A stretch of DNA of 64,000 nt from Methylocystis sp. MJC1 (GTDB lineage: Bacteria; Pseudomonadota; Alphaproteobacteria; Rhizobiales; Beijerinckiaceae): the NCBI RefSeq assembly GCF_026427715.1, contig NZ_CP107558.1:719001-783000 (forward strand), in the 5' to 3' direction. The translations under genes were made by a program, and so were the position numbers. The stretch's first letter is position 1; every line of letters starts with the position of its first letter. Under the pieces are notes generated by a model. The model worked only from the letters and a program-made list of their open reading frames with translations. It did not search any database and was not told the origin of the DNA. Positions 16,098 through 25,986 of the stretch are shown here, piece after piece.

Positions 16098-16889
16098 TCA
16101 CGCGCTTGTCACCGCCCGCGCAAAGACGACCAAATCGACCTGCTCGGCGCCGGCTTTGATCAGCGCGCGGGCGGCGGCGTTGGCGGTGGCGCCGGTGGTG
16201 AGCACGTCGTCGACGAGCACGATTTTGGCGCCCTCGATCAGGACGGCGCGCTCGGGATCGACGCGGAAGGCGCCAGATAGGTTCACCGCGCGTTGGGCGC
16301 GGGAGAGGCCGACTTGCGGCGCGGTCGCCTTCACGCGCAACAGCGCTTGCGTCTCCACCGACGCGCCGCATTCGCGGGAAATAGCCCGCGCCAGCTCAGC
16401 CGATTGATTGAAGCGCCGCGCGGCGAGGCGCAGGCGGTGGAGCGGGATGGGAACGAGCAGATCGGCGTCGGCGAGAAGATCGGCGCCGGCGCGCGCCATC
16501 CAGCGGCCCATCGGAGAGGCGAGCTCCAGCCGATCGTAATATTTGAGGCGATGCGCGAGCGAGCGCGCCTTGTCGCTGTCGTAGCGCGCAACCGCGCGGG
16601 CGCGACGGAAGACGGGTGGGTTGGCGGCGGCCTCCGGCGAGATAAGCCCAGGCTGATCGAGATCGAGGGCGAAGGGCGTGCCGAGCCGCTCACAGAAAGG
16701 CCGCTCGATGAAGGCGATCTCGCGCCAACACGCCGCGCATAGCGCCCCGTGTTCCGCGACCGCCTTGCGGCAGACGAGGCAGGAGGGCGGATAGACGAGG
16801 TTGAGCAGCGCGGCGCCGGCGCGGCGGGCGGCTGTGGTTAGGTGGTCAAGCGGGAGGCGATCGAACGGCATCTTGGGAGTATGGCGCAA
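16098..16889 (-). CDS. ComF family amidophosphoribosyltransferase-like protein
   Basis: The 263-residue protein has an N-terminal zinc-ribbon pair (PPSCLVCRKAV and LCAACW) and a C-terminal phosphoribosyltransferase domain with the PRPP-binding motif VLVDDVLTTGATANAA. ComF proteins are linked to DNA uptake in some bacteria, but a direct enzymatic role is not established. A later ATG at residue 7 (MPFDRL) is an alternative start. A family A repeat lies just upstream of the start. Confidence 0.9.
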   Translation of the reverse strand: MRHTPKMPFDRLPLDHLTTAARRAGAALLNLVYPPSCLVCRKAVAEHGALCAACWREIAFIERPFCERLGTPFALDLDQPGLISPEAAANPPVFRRARAVARYDSDKARSLAHRLKYYDRLELASPMGRWMARAGADLLADADLLVPIPLHRLRLAARRFNQSAELARAISRECGASVETQALLRVKATAPQVGLSRAQRAVNLSGAFRVDPERAVLIEGAKIVLVDDVLTTGATANAAARALIKAGAEQVDLVVFARAVTSA

Positions 16890-16890
16890 G

Positions 16891-17048
16891 ACCCTCTCCC
16901 TGTCCCTCCCTCGCTATAGGGCGTCTGGAAGACGCCCGCCTTTCGACGGGCTATGCGCGGGAGAGGGGACGCTCGCGATCAGCGTTGTTGATGCAGGCGG
17001 CAATCTGCTCCCTCTCCCGCGTTAGCGGGGGAGGGTTGGGGAGGGGGC
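16891..17048. repeat. Repeat family A, long variant, copy A1
   Basis: Two mirror-image GC-rich palindromes (CCCTCCC...CGCGGGAGAGGG and CCCTCTCCCGC...GCGGGGGAGGG) flank a core of about 45 bases. The left arm carries an additional hairpin, GGGCGTCTGGAAGACGCCC at about 16919, shared only with copy A3. It lies between the cobW-type gene and comF on the same strand. Confidence 0.85.
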
Positions 17049-17049
17049 C

Positions 17050-18231
17050 TCAGCCCAATAACCCACCCTTCGCCGGCGCCAGAGGATTATTGGTCAGAGC
17101 CTCGGCGTCGGGCGTATCTACTGCCGGCCGATGAATCAGCGCCGCATAAAGCCCCTCGACGAATTTGCGGTCGAGATCCTTCACGATGAAGACGATGCGC
17201 GTGCGCCGGTCGTCGTCCGGCCAAGCCTCCAGCCGGTGCGGCGGGTGGAAGACATGCTGCACGCCATGGATGACGACGGGACGTTCCGGCTCATCAGATA
17301 ACGCGACGATCCCCTTCACCCGCAACAGGCGCGGCCCGTGCGTATGGCGCAGCAGGTCGATGAAAATGTCGAAGGACGGGGGCGTGAAGGGCTCGTCGCC
17401 CGTCAGGCAAAACGCCTGGATGTGCGCGTCGTGCCGATTAATGTCGTGATGGCCGTGGTCGTGGTGATGATGCGCGTGGCCGTGATCGTGATGGTGGCCA
17501 TGCTCATGCGCGTCCTCCACCGCCTCGGCGTTCAGCCAGTCGCGCACGCGCGGCGTCTTGGTCGCAGGGTCGTAGAGGCCGCAGTCGAGCAAAGCGGCCG
17601 GCGTCGCCTCGTCCGCGTCGAGGATGCGGGCGCCCGGGTTCAGCGCCGCCAACCGGGCCTTCAGGCTTGCCGCCTTTGCGGCGCCCTCGGGCAGGTCCGT
17701 CTTCGTCACGACCAGACGGTCCGCGACGGCGGCCTGCTTCACCGCCTCTTCATGCGCGTCGAGCGTCGCTTCGCCATTCGCCGCGTCGATCACGGTCACA
17801 ACCCCGTCGAGCCGGAAGCGCAGCACGAGATAGGGGTGGTTCATGATCGTGTGGAGGATGGGGGCCGGATCGGCGAGGCCCGTCGTCTCCAGCACGACGC
17901 GCCGGAACGGCTTGATCCGCCCGTTATCGAGCCGCCGCAGCAAATGCTCGAGCGTGTTCACGAGATCGCCGCGGATCGTGCAGCAGATGCAGCCCGAACT
18001 CATCATGACCATGTCGCCCTCGACCCTCTCGATGAAGAGATGATCGAGGCCGATCTCGCCGAACTCGTTGATGAGGACGAGCGTGTCGGAAAGCTCCGGC
18101 GCGGCGAGCAGGCGGTTGAGCAAAGTCGTTTTGCCGGCGCCGAGAAAGCCGGTCAGCACGGTCAATGGAATCGGCGGCGGCGGCCGGCGGGCTGCGGCCT
18201 TTTGGCTGTCGCTCACGGCGTCGTCACTCAC
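17050..18231 (-). CDS. CobW/COG0523 family GTPase, metal chaperone-like
   Basis: The 393-residue protein has the P-loop GFLGAGKTTLLNRLL (about 28-42), the conserved CICC metal motif (about 81-84), the switch region VVLETTGLADP, VVTKTDLPEG as the NKxD equivalent, and a CobW C-terminal domain (LLRVKGIVAL, VIHGVQHVFHPP, RIVFIVKDLD). Before that domain lies a His-rich stretch (about 245-270) that would bind Zn, Co or Ni. It is probably a metal-insertion GTPase; the metal is not evident. Its start overlaps the stop of the carboxypeptidase gene by 4 bases. Confidence 0.9.
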   Translation of the reverse strand: MSDDAVSDSQKAAARRPPPPIPLTVLTGFLGAGKTTLLNRLLAAPELSDTLVLINEFGEIGLDHLFIERVEGDMVMMSSGCICCTIRGDLVNTLEHLLRRLDNGRIKPFRRVVLETTGLADPAPILHTIMNHPYLVLRFRLDGVVTVIDAANGEATLDAHEEAVKQAAVADRLVVTKTDLPEGAAKAASLKARLAALNPGARILDADEATPAALLDCGLYDPATKTPRVRDWLNAEAVEDAHEHGHHHDHGHAHHHHDHGHHDINRHDAHIQAFCLTGDEPFTPPSFDIFIDLLRHTHGPRLLRVKGIVALSDEPERPVVIHGVQHVFHPPHRLEAWPDDDRRTRIVFIVKDLDRKFVEGLYAALIHRPAVDTPDAEALTNNPLAPAKGGLLG

Positions 18232-19733
18232 TGAACTTTGCCGTGCGGCTTGGCCCCCGCGTGGACTTTGCCTTGCGTCTTCGCCTTTTCGGCGGCGGGC
18301 TTCTCAGCAGTTTTCTCTGCGGGCTTGGCGGCGAGCTTCGTCGGCGCAGCCTTCTCCGCCTGCGCCTTGCCGTTCTTGGCCGCGTGTTTAGCCGATTTGC
18401 CCTTCGCGGGCTTGTCGTTGGAGGCGGCCTTGTCTTCCTTGATGATGTCCGCGACAGGCGCCGTTGCGACGGCGTGGGCGTGAGCGCCGTGTCTGGCGGC
18501 TTTGCTCTTGCCCTTGCGCATCGCGACGGCGTCGGGCGCGGCGCGGCTGATCGGCGAGGCTTCCCCGCCCGTGGGCTCGACATTGGCGTAGGCGGCGAGA
18601 TCGGGCTGCTCGCCAATCGGTGCGCCGGGCGCGCGGGCGCGGGCCACCGGGCCGGCATAGCCCGGCGTGCGTCCGACAAAGACCGGCACAGGCTCAAAAT
18701 GCGGACGCGGCAGGCGGGCGATGTCCTTCACGCTGATATGCTGCTGGCCGACGCCGACCGCGTCGAGCAGCGGAATGCCCGTCGGCGCGGAGCCGACCGG
18801 AATGCTCATATCCTCGACTTCGTTCATGAATTCGGCGGTGGCTGCGCCGCGGTGATGGCAGACGCTGTCGCGCATGTCGGGCGCCGCCGTGGGGCCGGCG
18901 CTGGGCAATGACGCGAGCGAGCCGATCGAGCCGCCCGTCTGGAAGGCGCGGTCGAGCAGCGCCGCCGCCTTGGCCGTGCGCGCCGAGGCGGAAGGCGCAC
19001 CGAGCACGACCGCAATGAGCCGCTGGCCGCCATGGGTGGCCGAGGCGACGAGATTGAAGCCGGCGGGGCAGGTGAAGCCCGTCTTCATGCCGTCGGCGCC
19101 GGGGTAGCGGCCGAGCAGGCCGTTATGGGTGGGGTGCACGCTGGCGCCGAGCTTCATGGCGCCGATGTTCCAAAGGTTCGAATATTCGGGAAACTGCACG
19201 TAAAGGGCGCGGCCGAGAATGGCGAGGTCGCGCGCCGAGGTGACCTGGCGCGTGTCCGGCAGCCCGTTGGGATTGACCCACATCGATTGCGTCATGCCGA
19301 GCTTTTGCGAGGCGGCGTTCATGTCCTCGGCGAAGGCCTCGACCGAGCCTGATACGCCTTCCGCAATGGTGACGGCGATGTCATTCGCCGATTTCACCAT
19401 CAGCATGATGAGCGCATTCTGCAGCGTCACCTCGGAGCCGGGCCTAAAGCCCATCTTGGACGGCGCCATGCGCGTTGCGCGCGGCGACACCATCAAGGGC
19501 GTGTCCATGGTCATGCGTCCGGCGCGCACGGCGTCTAACGCGACATAGGCGGTCATCAGCTTGGTCAGTGAGGCCGGGTACCAGGAGGCTGTCGCCTGGT
19601 CCTGAGCGAGAACCGAGCCGGACGCCACGTCGATGACGAGCGAGGGAGTGGCTTGCGCAGCCGGGGCTGCGAGAGCGACGGCAAGGCATGATGCAAATGC
19701 CCCGAGACGGGAAATTCCCTTTATCTTGGCCAT
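18228..19733 (-). CDS. D-alanyl-D-alanine carboxypeptidase (PBP5/6-like)
   Basis: The ATG at 19733 has GGGAG upstream; a TTG two codons earlier is possible. The signal peptide ends near AAPAAQA. The S11 peptidase domain shows SLTK (in YPASLTKLM), SAN (in VKSANDIAVTIAEG) and KTG (in DGMKTGFTCP). It removes the terminal D-Ala of peptidoglycan stem peptides. After about residue 285 the protein has an unusual tail, the last 120 residues being an Ala/Lys-rich low-complexity region. The gene is coupled to the CobW gene by a 4-base overlap. Confidence 0.92.
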   Translation of the reverse strand: MAKIKGISRLGAFASCLAVALAAPAAQATPSLVIDVASGSVLAQDQATASWYPASLTKLMTAYVALDAVRAGRMTMDTPLMVSPRATRMAPSKMGFRPGSEVTLQNALIMLMVKSANDIAVTIAEGVSGSVEAFAEDMNAASQKLGMTQSMWVNPNGLPDTRQVTSARDLAILGRALYVQFPEYSNLWNIGAMKLGASVHPTHNGLLGRYPGADGMKTGFTCPAGFNLVASATHGGQRLIAVVLGAPSASARTAKAAALLDRAFQTGGSIGSLASLPSAGPTAAPDMRDSVCHHRGAATAEFMNEVEDMSIPVGSAPTGIPLLDAVGVGQQHISVKDIARLPRPHFEPVPVFVGRTPGYAGPVARARAPGAPIGEQPDLAAYANVEPTGGEASPISRAAPDAVAMRKGKSKAARHGAHAHAVATAPVADIIKEDKAASNDKPAKGKSAKHAAKNGKAQAEKAAPTKLAAKPAEKTAEKPAAEKAKTQGKVHAGAKPHGKVQ

Positions 19734-20043
19734 TGGCAAACGTCTCCCGTTGTCGCCGCTCGTAGGAGCGCTGCAAAAAACATACAGACCTTTCGAGACG
19801 GTTCAAATATGGGCAAATTGTGACAGGCGCCAGTCAAAGCTTTGCAAGCGCGAGTTGCACGCCCGCTTATCCACGGACTCGGAGCGACTCATTTTCTCTC
19901 GATTTCGCGGGCGTTTGCGTCGCCGGTATGGTATGGCACGGCCAGCGCGAGGCAGAGGCGCCTGGGGGAGCCGCCGCCCGAGTCGTCGGGCATGCCGCGA
20001 TTGAACCCAAGGGACGGCGCCATCGGCGCCGACACGCTCCGAA
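19734..20043. other. Divergent intergenic region, no gene seen
   Basis: This 310-base gap separates the carboxypeptidase gene (minus) from the LysR gene (plus) and must hold both promoters. I see no convincing small gene, operator palindrome or hairpin in it. The frames open here lack family similarity. Confidence 0.5.
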
Positions 20044-20943
20044 GTGATCGACAAACTCGAATTTCTCATCGCGGTGGCCAGCGAGAAAAGCTTCTCTCGC
20101 GCGGCGGAGATTTGCGGCGTCACCCAGCCCACGCTCTCCGCCGGCGTCAAGCAGCTCGAGGACTCGCTCGGCGTGCTGCTGGTCAACCGCTCGTCCCGCT
20201 TCCATGGGCTGACGGCCGAGGGCGAGCGGGTGCTGGAATGGGCCAAGCGCATCGTGGGCGACGCCCGCGCCATGCGCCAGGAGGTCCGCACGCTGCGCGA
20301 AGGTCTGAGCGGGCAGCTCAAGATCGCCGTCATTCCCACGGCGGAGGGAATCGTCTCGGCGCTGACCACGCCCTATCGCGCCAAGCATCCGCATGTGCGC
20401 TTCAAGGTGATCTCGGCGTCGTCCACCGAGGTGCTCGCTATGCTCGACAATCTCGAGATCGACGCGGGCATCACCTATCTCGACAATGAACCGCTTGGCC
20501 GTGTCAGAACCGTGCCGCTTTGTTCGGAACGTTACCGGCTGCTGACAGCCGAGGGAAATCCGCTAAGCGACCGCGATCGCGTCACCTGGGCCGAGGTCGG
20601 CCGCATCGATTTGTGCCTGTTGACCCCCGACATGCAGAACCGCCGCATTGTCGAGCGGTTGCTCGGCGCGGGCGGCGCCGAGCTCGCGCCGATTCTCGAG
20701 TCGAACTCGGTTATTCTGCTCTACGACCATGTGAAGTCGGGCCGCTGGGCGACGATCATGCCTGAAAAGCTAGCGAAAACAATGGGAACGCAGCCGCCGT
20801 TGCGGTCCATCCCGATTGTCGAGCCTGAGGCGGGCCATGAGATCGGGCTCGTTGCGCCGCTGCGCGATCCGGTCATTCCGCTTGTTGGCGCGCTCGTTGC
20901 TGAGGCAAAAGCGCTCGCCGAAAGCGGCAGTCTGGCCGATTGA
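20044..20943 (+). CDS. LysR-family regulator adjacent to formate dehydrogenase
   Basis: The 299-residue protein has an N-terminal helix-turn-helix (KSFSRAAEICGVTQPTLSAGVKQLE) and a periplasmic-binding-like effector domain (GQLKIAVIPTAEGIV onward, DAGITYLDNEPLG). Start is GTG at 20044. LysR regulators with this look precede fds operons in related bacteria, so formate or redox-dependent activation of fdsGBACD is likely; this is inference from position. It is co-directional, 129 bases before fdsG. Confidence 0.9.
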   Translation: MIDKLEFLIAVASEKSFSRAAEICGVTQPTLSAGVKQLEDSLGVLLVNRSSRFHGLTAEGERVLEWAKRIVGDARAMRQEVRTLREGLSGQLKIAVIPTAEGIVSALTTPYRAKHPHVRFKVISASSTEVLAMLDNLEIDAGITYLDNEPLGRVRTVPLCSERYRLLTAEGNPLSDRDRVTWAEVGRIDLCLLTPDMQNRRIVERLLGAGGAELAPILESNSVILLYDHVKSGRWATIMPEKLAKTMGTQPPLRSIPIVEPEAGHEIGLVAPLRDPVIPLVGALVAEAKALAESGSLAD

Positions 20944-21072
20944 TAGGCAAGCCCTATGGCGCGACGGCCGGGACGGTATTGATCGGCGCCGGGAATTCCG
21001 GCAGTGTCACCGGAATAATATAAATGAAGGGCGCCTTGTCTCGAAGGTCGACGCCCCAAAGCGAGGGAAGAA

Positions 21073-21549
21073 ATGGCTGGCGCTGCTCAGTATAGCGACG
21101 AGCGGGCGCGGGAGATCATTGCGGCCCATATGGGCCTCGAAGGACCTGCACTGCCCATATTGCATGCGCTTCAGGCAGAATTCGGCTATGTGCCGGATTC
21201 TGCGGTGAAGGAAATGGCGACGGCGCTGAACATCAGCCGCGCCGAAATGCATGGCGTCGTTACCTTCTATCACGACTTCCACAGCGCCCCGCACGGCCGT
21301 CACACGCTGAAAATCTGCCGCGCCGAATCATGCCAGTCGATGGGCGCCGAGAAGCAGGCCAACGACTTTCTCGCCCGCCAAAAGCTCGAATGGCATCAGA
21401 CGACCCCCGACGGCTCCCTCACGGTCGAGCCGGTTTATTGTCTGGGCCTGTGCGCCCATAGCCCGGCCGCCCTGTACGACGGCGAGCCGATTGGACAGGT
21501 CGATGCCGCGACGCTCGACGAGATCGTAGCGGAGGCGAAAGGCGAATGA
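21073..21549 (+). CDS. fdsG: NAD-dependent formate dehydrogenase gamma subunit
   Basis: The 158-residue NuoE-like subunit carries a [2Fe-2S] cluster with ligands in CRAESCQSMG (two Cys) and CLGLCAHSPA (two Cys). The N-terminal helical part (PALPILHALQAEFGYVPDSAVKEMA, HGVVTFYHDF) is typical. With FdsB it forms the diaphorase part that passes electrons to NAD+. GGGAAG precedes the ATG. It overlaps fdsB by 4 bases. Confidence 0.95.
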   Translation: MAGAAQYSDERAREIIAAHMGLEGPALPILHALQAEFGYVPDSAVKEMATALNISRAEMHGVVTFYHDFHSAPHGRHTLKICRAESCQSMGAEKQANDFLARQKLEWHQTTPDGSLTVEPVYCLGLCAHSPAALYDGEPIGQVDAATLDEIVAEAKGE

Positions 21550-23096
21550 CCAAGATCTACATTCCGCTGGATATGGCCGCCGTGGCGATGGGGGCCGATC
21601 GCCTCGCCGCCGCCGTCGCCAAAGAGGCCGCCGCACGCGGCCAGCAAGTCGAGATCGTGAGAAACGGCTCGCGTGGCATGCTCTGGCTCGAGCCCCTGAT
21701 CGAGGTGGAGACGCCCGCGGGCCGTGTCGGTTATGGCCCCGCCAAGGTGAAGGACGTCGCCTCGCTGTTCGACGCGGGCTTCCTGACCGGCGGCGCGCAT
21801 GCGCTGAGCATCGGGGTGGTCGAAGAGCACCCCTGGATGAAGCGCCAGAATCGCGTCACCTTCGTGCGCTGCGGCGTGATCGATCCGCTGTCGGTCGCCG
21901 ACTATGAAGCGCATGACGGTTTCAAGGGTCTGAAGCGCGCTTTCGAGATCGGCTCGGCCGCGATTATCGAGGAAGTCGCCAAGTCCGGCCTGCGCGGCCG
22001 CGGCGGCGCGGGCTTCCCGACCGGCATCAAATGGAAAACGGTCGCTGATTGCGCGCCCGGCCAGAAATATGTGGTCGTCAACGCCGACGAAGGCGACTCC
22101 GGCACTTTCGCCGACCGCATGATCATGGAAGGCGATCCGCTCTCCCTCATCGAGGGCATGGCCATCTGCGGATATGCGATCGGCGCCTCCAAAGGCTACG
22201 TCTATCTGCGCTCGGAATATCCGGTCGTCGCGAAGGTCTTCCAGGCGGCGATCGAGAAGGCGCGCGACGCCGGCTGGCTCGGCCAGAACATCAAGGGCTC
22301 AGGCTTCGACTTCGACGTCGAGCTGCGCATCGGGGCCGGCGCCTATGTCTGCGGCGAGGAGACCTCGCTGCTGGAAAGCCTCGAGGGCAAGCGCGGCATC
22401 GTGCGGGCCAAGCCGCCGCTGCCGGCCCATGTCGGTCTCTTCGGCAAGCCCACGGTCGTCAACAACGTCCTCTCCATGGCCACCGTGCCGATGATTCTGG
22501 AGAAGGGCGCGAAGCATTACGCCGATCTCGGCGTCGGCCGCTCGCGCGGCACCATGCCGTTGCAGATCGCCGGCAATGTGAAATTTGGCGGCCTGTTCGA
22601 AACCGACTTCGGCATTCCGCTCGGCACGATCGTCAATGACATCGCCGGCGGCACGCGCACCGGCCGTCCGGTGAAAGCCGTTCAGGTCGGCGGTCCGCTC
22701 GGCGCCTATGTGCCTGTGTCGCTTTTCGACCTACCTTTCGACTACGAAGCTTTTGCGGCGAAAGACAGCCTGATCGGCCATGGCGGGCTCGTCGTGTTCG
22801 ACGACACCATCGACATGCTGTGGATGGCGCGTTTCGGCATGGAGTTCTGCTCGATCGAAAGCTGCGGAAAATGCACGCCTTGCCGTATCGGATCGACTCG
22901 CGGCGTCGAGACGATCGATAAAATTCGCAATGGTCAGGATGTCGAGAAGAATATCGAGCTTCTCAAGGACCTCTGCCACACCATGAAGTTTGGCTCATTG
23001 TGTGCATTGGGCGGCTTCGCGCCGTATCCCGTCGAGAGCGCTCTACGCCATTTCCCAGAGGACTTCCGCAAGTCGGCCCTTGAAGCCGCTGAGTGA
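21546..23096 (+). CDS. fdsB: NAD-dependent formate dehydrogenase beta subunit
   Basis: The 516-residue protein has an N-terminal thioredoxin-like extension and a NuoF-like core: the FMN-binding loop [13 protein letters not shown], the NAD-binding [28 protein letters not shown], and the [4Fe-4S] ligands [12 protein letters not shown] with a fourth Cys in LCALGG. It reduces NAD+ with electrons from FdsA. Located between fdsG (4-base overlap) and fdsA. Confidence 0.95.
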   Translation: MTKIYIPLDMAAVAMGADRLAAAVAKEAAARGQQVEIVRNGSRGMLWLEPLIEVETPAGRVGYGPAKVKDVASLFDAGFLTGGAHALSIGVVEEHPWMKRQNRVTFVRCGVIDPLSVADYEAHDGFKGLKRAFEIGSAAIIEEVAKSGLRGRGGAGFPTGIKWKTVADCAPGQKYVVVNADEGDSGTFADRMIMEGDPLSLIEGMAICGYAIGASKGYVYLRSEYPVVAKVFQAAIEKARDAGWLGQNIKGSGFDFDVELRIGAGAYVCGEETSLLESLEGKRGIVRAKPPLPAHVGLFGKPTVVNNVLSMATVPMILEKGAKHYADLGVGRSRGTMPLQIAGNVKFGGLFETDFGIPLGTIVNDIAGGTRTGRPVKAVQVGGPLGAYVPVSLFDLPFDYEAFAAKDSLIGHGGLVVFDDTIDMLWMARFGMEFCSIESCGKCTPCRIGSTRGVETIDKIRNGQDVEKNIELLKDLCHTMKFGSLCALGGFAPYPVESALRHFPEDFRKSALEAAE

Positions 23097-23106
23097 GGTA
23101 GCCGCC

Positions 23107-25986
23107 ATGACGCTTATCAAAGAGACAGATTACGGGACGCCAGAGTCCAAATCCGCCAACATGGTCACGCTGACCATCGACGGCAAGAGCGTCACTGTTC
23201 CCGAGGGAACCTCGATCATGCGTGCTGCGATGGAGGCCGGGACCGAGATCCCGAAGCTCTGCGCCACGGACAGCATCAAGGCCTTCGGCTCCTGCCGCCT
23301 CTGCGTGATCGAGGTCGAGGGCCGCAACGGCACGCCTGCCTCCTGCACCACGCCGGTCGCGCCGGGCATCTCCGTCAAGACCCAGACGCCGCGCCTGTCG
23401 GCGATCCGCCGCGGCGTGATGGAGCTCTATATCTCCGACCATCCGCTCGACTGCCTGACCTGCGCCGCCAATGGCGATTGCGAGCTGCAGGACATGGCCG
23501 GCGCCGTCGGCTTGCGTGACGTGCGCTATGGCTATGACGGCTCCAACCATGTCTTCGCGCGCAACGATGGCGAAGCCAATTTCAACTGGAAGCCGAAGGA
23601 CGAGTCGAACCCGTACTTCACCTATGATCCGGCGAAGTGCATCGTCTGTAACCGCTGCGTGCGCGCCTGCGAGGAAGTGCAGGGCACTTTCGCGCTGACG
23701 ATCTCCGGCCGCGGCTTCGACTCGCGCGTCTCGCCCGGCATGGACGAAGCCTTCATGGAGTCGGAATGCGTCTCCTGCGGCGCTTGCGTCCAGGCCTGCC
23801 CGACGGCGACCCTCACCGAAAAGTCGGTCATCGCGATCGGCCAGCCGGAGCATTCCGCCGTCACCACCTGCGCCTATTGCGGCGTGGGCTGCACCTTCAA
23901 GGCCGAGATGCGCGGCGAAGAACTCGTGCGCATGGTGCCCTGGAAGGACGGTAAGGCCAATCACGGCCATAGCTGCATCAAGGGCCGCTTCGCTTACGGC
24001 TACGCCCATCACGGCGACCGCATTCTCAATCCGATGATCCGCGAGTCGATCGACCAGCCGTGGCAGGTCGTCTCCTGGGACGAGGCTCTGACCTTCGCCG
24101 CCGACCGTCTGAAGGCGGTGCAGGCGAAATATGGCAAGGGCTCGGTCGGCGCCATCACCTCCTCGCGCTGCTCGAACGAAGAGACCTATCTCGTTCAGAA
24201 GCTCGTGCGCGCCGGCTTCGGCAACAACAACGTCGACACCTGCGCCCGCGTCTGCCATTCGCCGACCGGCTACGGCCTCAACCAGGCCTTCGGCACCTCG
24301 GCCGGCACGCAGGATTTCGACTCGGTCGATGAAGCCGACGTCGTTCTCGTTATCGGCGCCAATCCGACCGACGCCCATCCGGTCTTCGGCTCGCGCATGA
24401 AGAAGCGCCTGCGTGAGGGCGCCAAGCTGATCGTCATCGATCCGCGCCGCACCGACCTCGTGCGTTCGCCCCACATCAAGGCGGACTTCCACCTGCCGCT
24501 CAAGCCCGGCACCAATGTCGCGATGGTCACGGCGCTCGCCCATGTCATCGTGAAGGAAGGGCTCGTCAACGAAGCGTTCGTCCGCGCGCGCTGCGATTGG
24601 GACGAGTTCCAGGCCTGGGCCGACTTCGTATCGCTCGACCGCAACAGCCCCGAGGCGTTGGAGTCGGTAATCGGCGTCAACGCCGAGGATATCCGCGGCG
24701 CCGCGCGTCTCTATGCGACCGGCGGCAATGCGGCGATCTACTACGGCCTCGGCGTGACGGAGCACTCGCAGGGCTCGACCACCGTCATGGGCATCGCCAA
24801 TCTCGCCATGGCGACCGGCAATCTCGGCCGTCGCGGCGTCGGCGTGAACCCGCTGCGTGGCCAGAACAATGTGCAGGGCTCCTGCGACATGGGCTCGTTC
24901 CCCCACGAGCTGCCGGGCTATCAGCACATTTCGGGCGAAGCGGCGCGCGCCGCTTTCGAGGCGGACTGGGGCGTCAAGCTCGACCCCGAGCCCGGCCTGC
25001 GCATCCCCAACATGTTCGACGCGGCGGTCGAGGGCCGGTTCAAGGGCCTCTATCTGCAGGGCGAGGATATTCTGCAGTCCGATCCCGATACGCGCCATGT
25101 GTCGGCGGCTCTCGCCAATATGGAAATCGTGATCGTGCAGGACCTGTTCCTGGTCGAATCCGCCCATTACGCGCATGTGTTCCTGCCGGGCTGCTCCTTC
25201 CTCGAGAAGGACGGCACCTTCACCAACGCCGAGCGCCGCATTCAGCGCATCCGCAAGGTGATGAGCCCGAAGAACGGCTATGGCGATTGGGAGATCACCC
25301 AGAACCTCGCCAATAAGCTCGGCCTGGGGTGGAACTATACCCACCCGTCCGAGATCATGGACGAGATCGCGCGGCTGACGCCCTCCTTCCGCAATGTCTC
25401 CTATGAGATGCTGGAAGAGGTCGGCTCTGTGCAGTGGCCGTGCAACGACGCGTCGCCGGAAGGCATGCCAATCATGCACATTGAGGGCTTCGCGCGCGGC
25501 AAGGGCAAATTCGTCATCACCGAATATGTGCCGACCGACGAGAAGGTTGGGCCGCGCTTCCCGCTGCTGCTGACGACGGGCCGCATCCTGTCGCAGTACA
25601 ACGTCGGCGCGCAGACCCGCCGCACCGAAAACAGCCAATGGCATCCTGAGGACGTTCTCGAAATCCATCCGCATGATGCGGAGGATCGCGGCGTTGTCGA
25701 AGGCGATTGGGTGAAAGTTGCGAGCCGCGCCGGCGAGACGACGCTGCGCGTCAAGATCACCGATCGCGTGGCGCCGGGCGTGGTCTATACGACCTTCCAT
25801 CATCCGCTCTGCAACACCAATGTCGTGACCACCGATAATTCGGACTGGGCCACGAACTGCCCTGAATACAAAGTGACGGCCGTGCAGATCTCCAAGAGCA
25901 ACGGCCCCACCGAGTTCCAGGAGAAGTATCGCGAGCTGTCCGAGTCCGCTCGGCGGATTGCGAGCACGATCGACGCGGCGGAATGA
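23107..25986 (+). CDS. fdsA: NAD-dependent formate dehydrogenase alpha (Mo/Fe-S) subunit
   Basis: The ATG at 23107 gives MTLIKETDYG and is preceded by GAGG; 959 residues. Order: an N-terminal [2Fe-2S] domain (GSCRLC and flanking Cys), HPLDCLTCAANGDC (NuoG-type cluster), two [4Fe-4S] motifs (CIVCNRCVRACEE, CVSCGACVQACP), the Fe4S4 motif CAYCGVGCTF, then the molybdopterin domain. The Mo-ligand Cys is probably in ARVCHSPTGYG, followed by the catalytic-site His. It oxidises formate to CO2. A C-terminal molydopterin dinucleotide-binding domain ends in TNCPEYKVTAVQ. Stop overlaps fdhD by 4 bases. Confidence 0.96.
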   Translation: MTLIKETDYGTPESKSANMVTLTIDGKSVTVPEGTSIMRAAMEAGTEIPKLCATDSIKAFGSCRLCVIEVEGRNGTPASCTTPVAPGISVKTQTPRLSAIRRGVMELYISDHPLDCLTCAANGDCELQDMAGAVGLRDVRYGYDGSNHVFARNDGEANFNWKPKDESNPYFTYDPAKCIVCNRCVRACEEVQGTFALTISGRGFDSRVSPGMDEAFMESECVSCGACVQACPTATLTEKSVIAIGQPEHSAVTTCAYCGVGCTFKAEMRGEELVRMVPWKDGKANHGHSCIKGRFAYGYAHHGDRILNPMIRESIDQPWQVVSWDEALTFAADRLKAVQAKYGKGSVGAITSSRCSNEETYLVQKLVRAGFGNNNVDTCARVCHSPTGYGLNQAFGTSAGTQDFDSVDEADVVLVIGANPTDAHPVFGSRMKKRLREGAKLIVIDPRRTDLVRSPHIKADFHLPLKPGTNVAMVTALAHVIVKEGLVNEAFVRARCDWDEFQAWADFVSLDRNSPEALESVIGVNAEDIRGAARLYATGGNAAIYYGLGVTEHSQGSTTVMGIANLAMATGNLGRRGVGVNPLRGQNNVQGSCDMGSFPHELPGYQHISGEAARAAFEADWGVKLDPEPGLRIPNMFDAAVEGRFKGLYLQGEDILQSDPDTRHVSAALANMEIVIVQDLFLVESAHYAHVFLPGCSFLEKDGTFTNAERRIQRIRKVMSPKNGYGDWEITQNLANKLGLGWNYTHPSEIMDEIARLTPSFRNVSYEMLEEVGSVQWPCNDASPEGMPIMHIEGFARGKGKFVITEYVPTDEKVGPRFPLLLTTGRILSQYNVGAQTRRTENSQWHPEDVLEIHPHDAEDRGVVEGDWVKVASRAGETTLRVKITDRVAPGVVYTTFHHPLCNTNVVTTDNSDWATNCPEYKVTAVQISKSNGPTEFQEKYRELSESARRIASTIDAAE

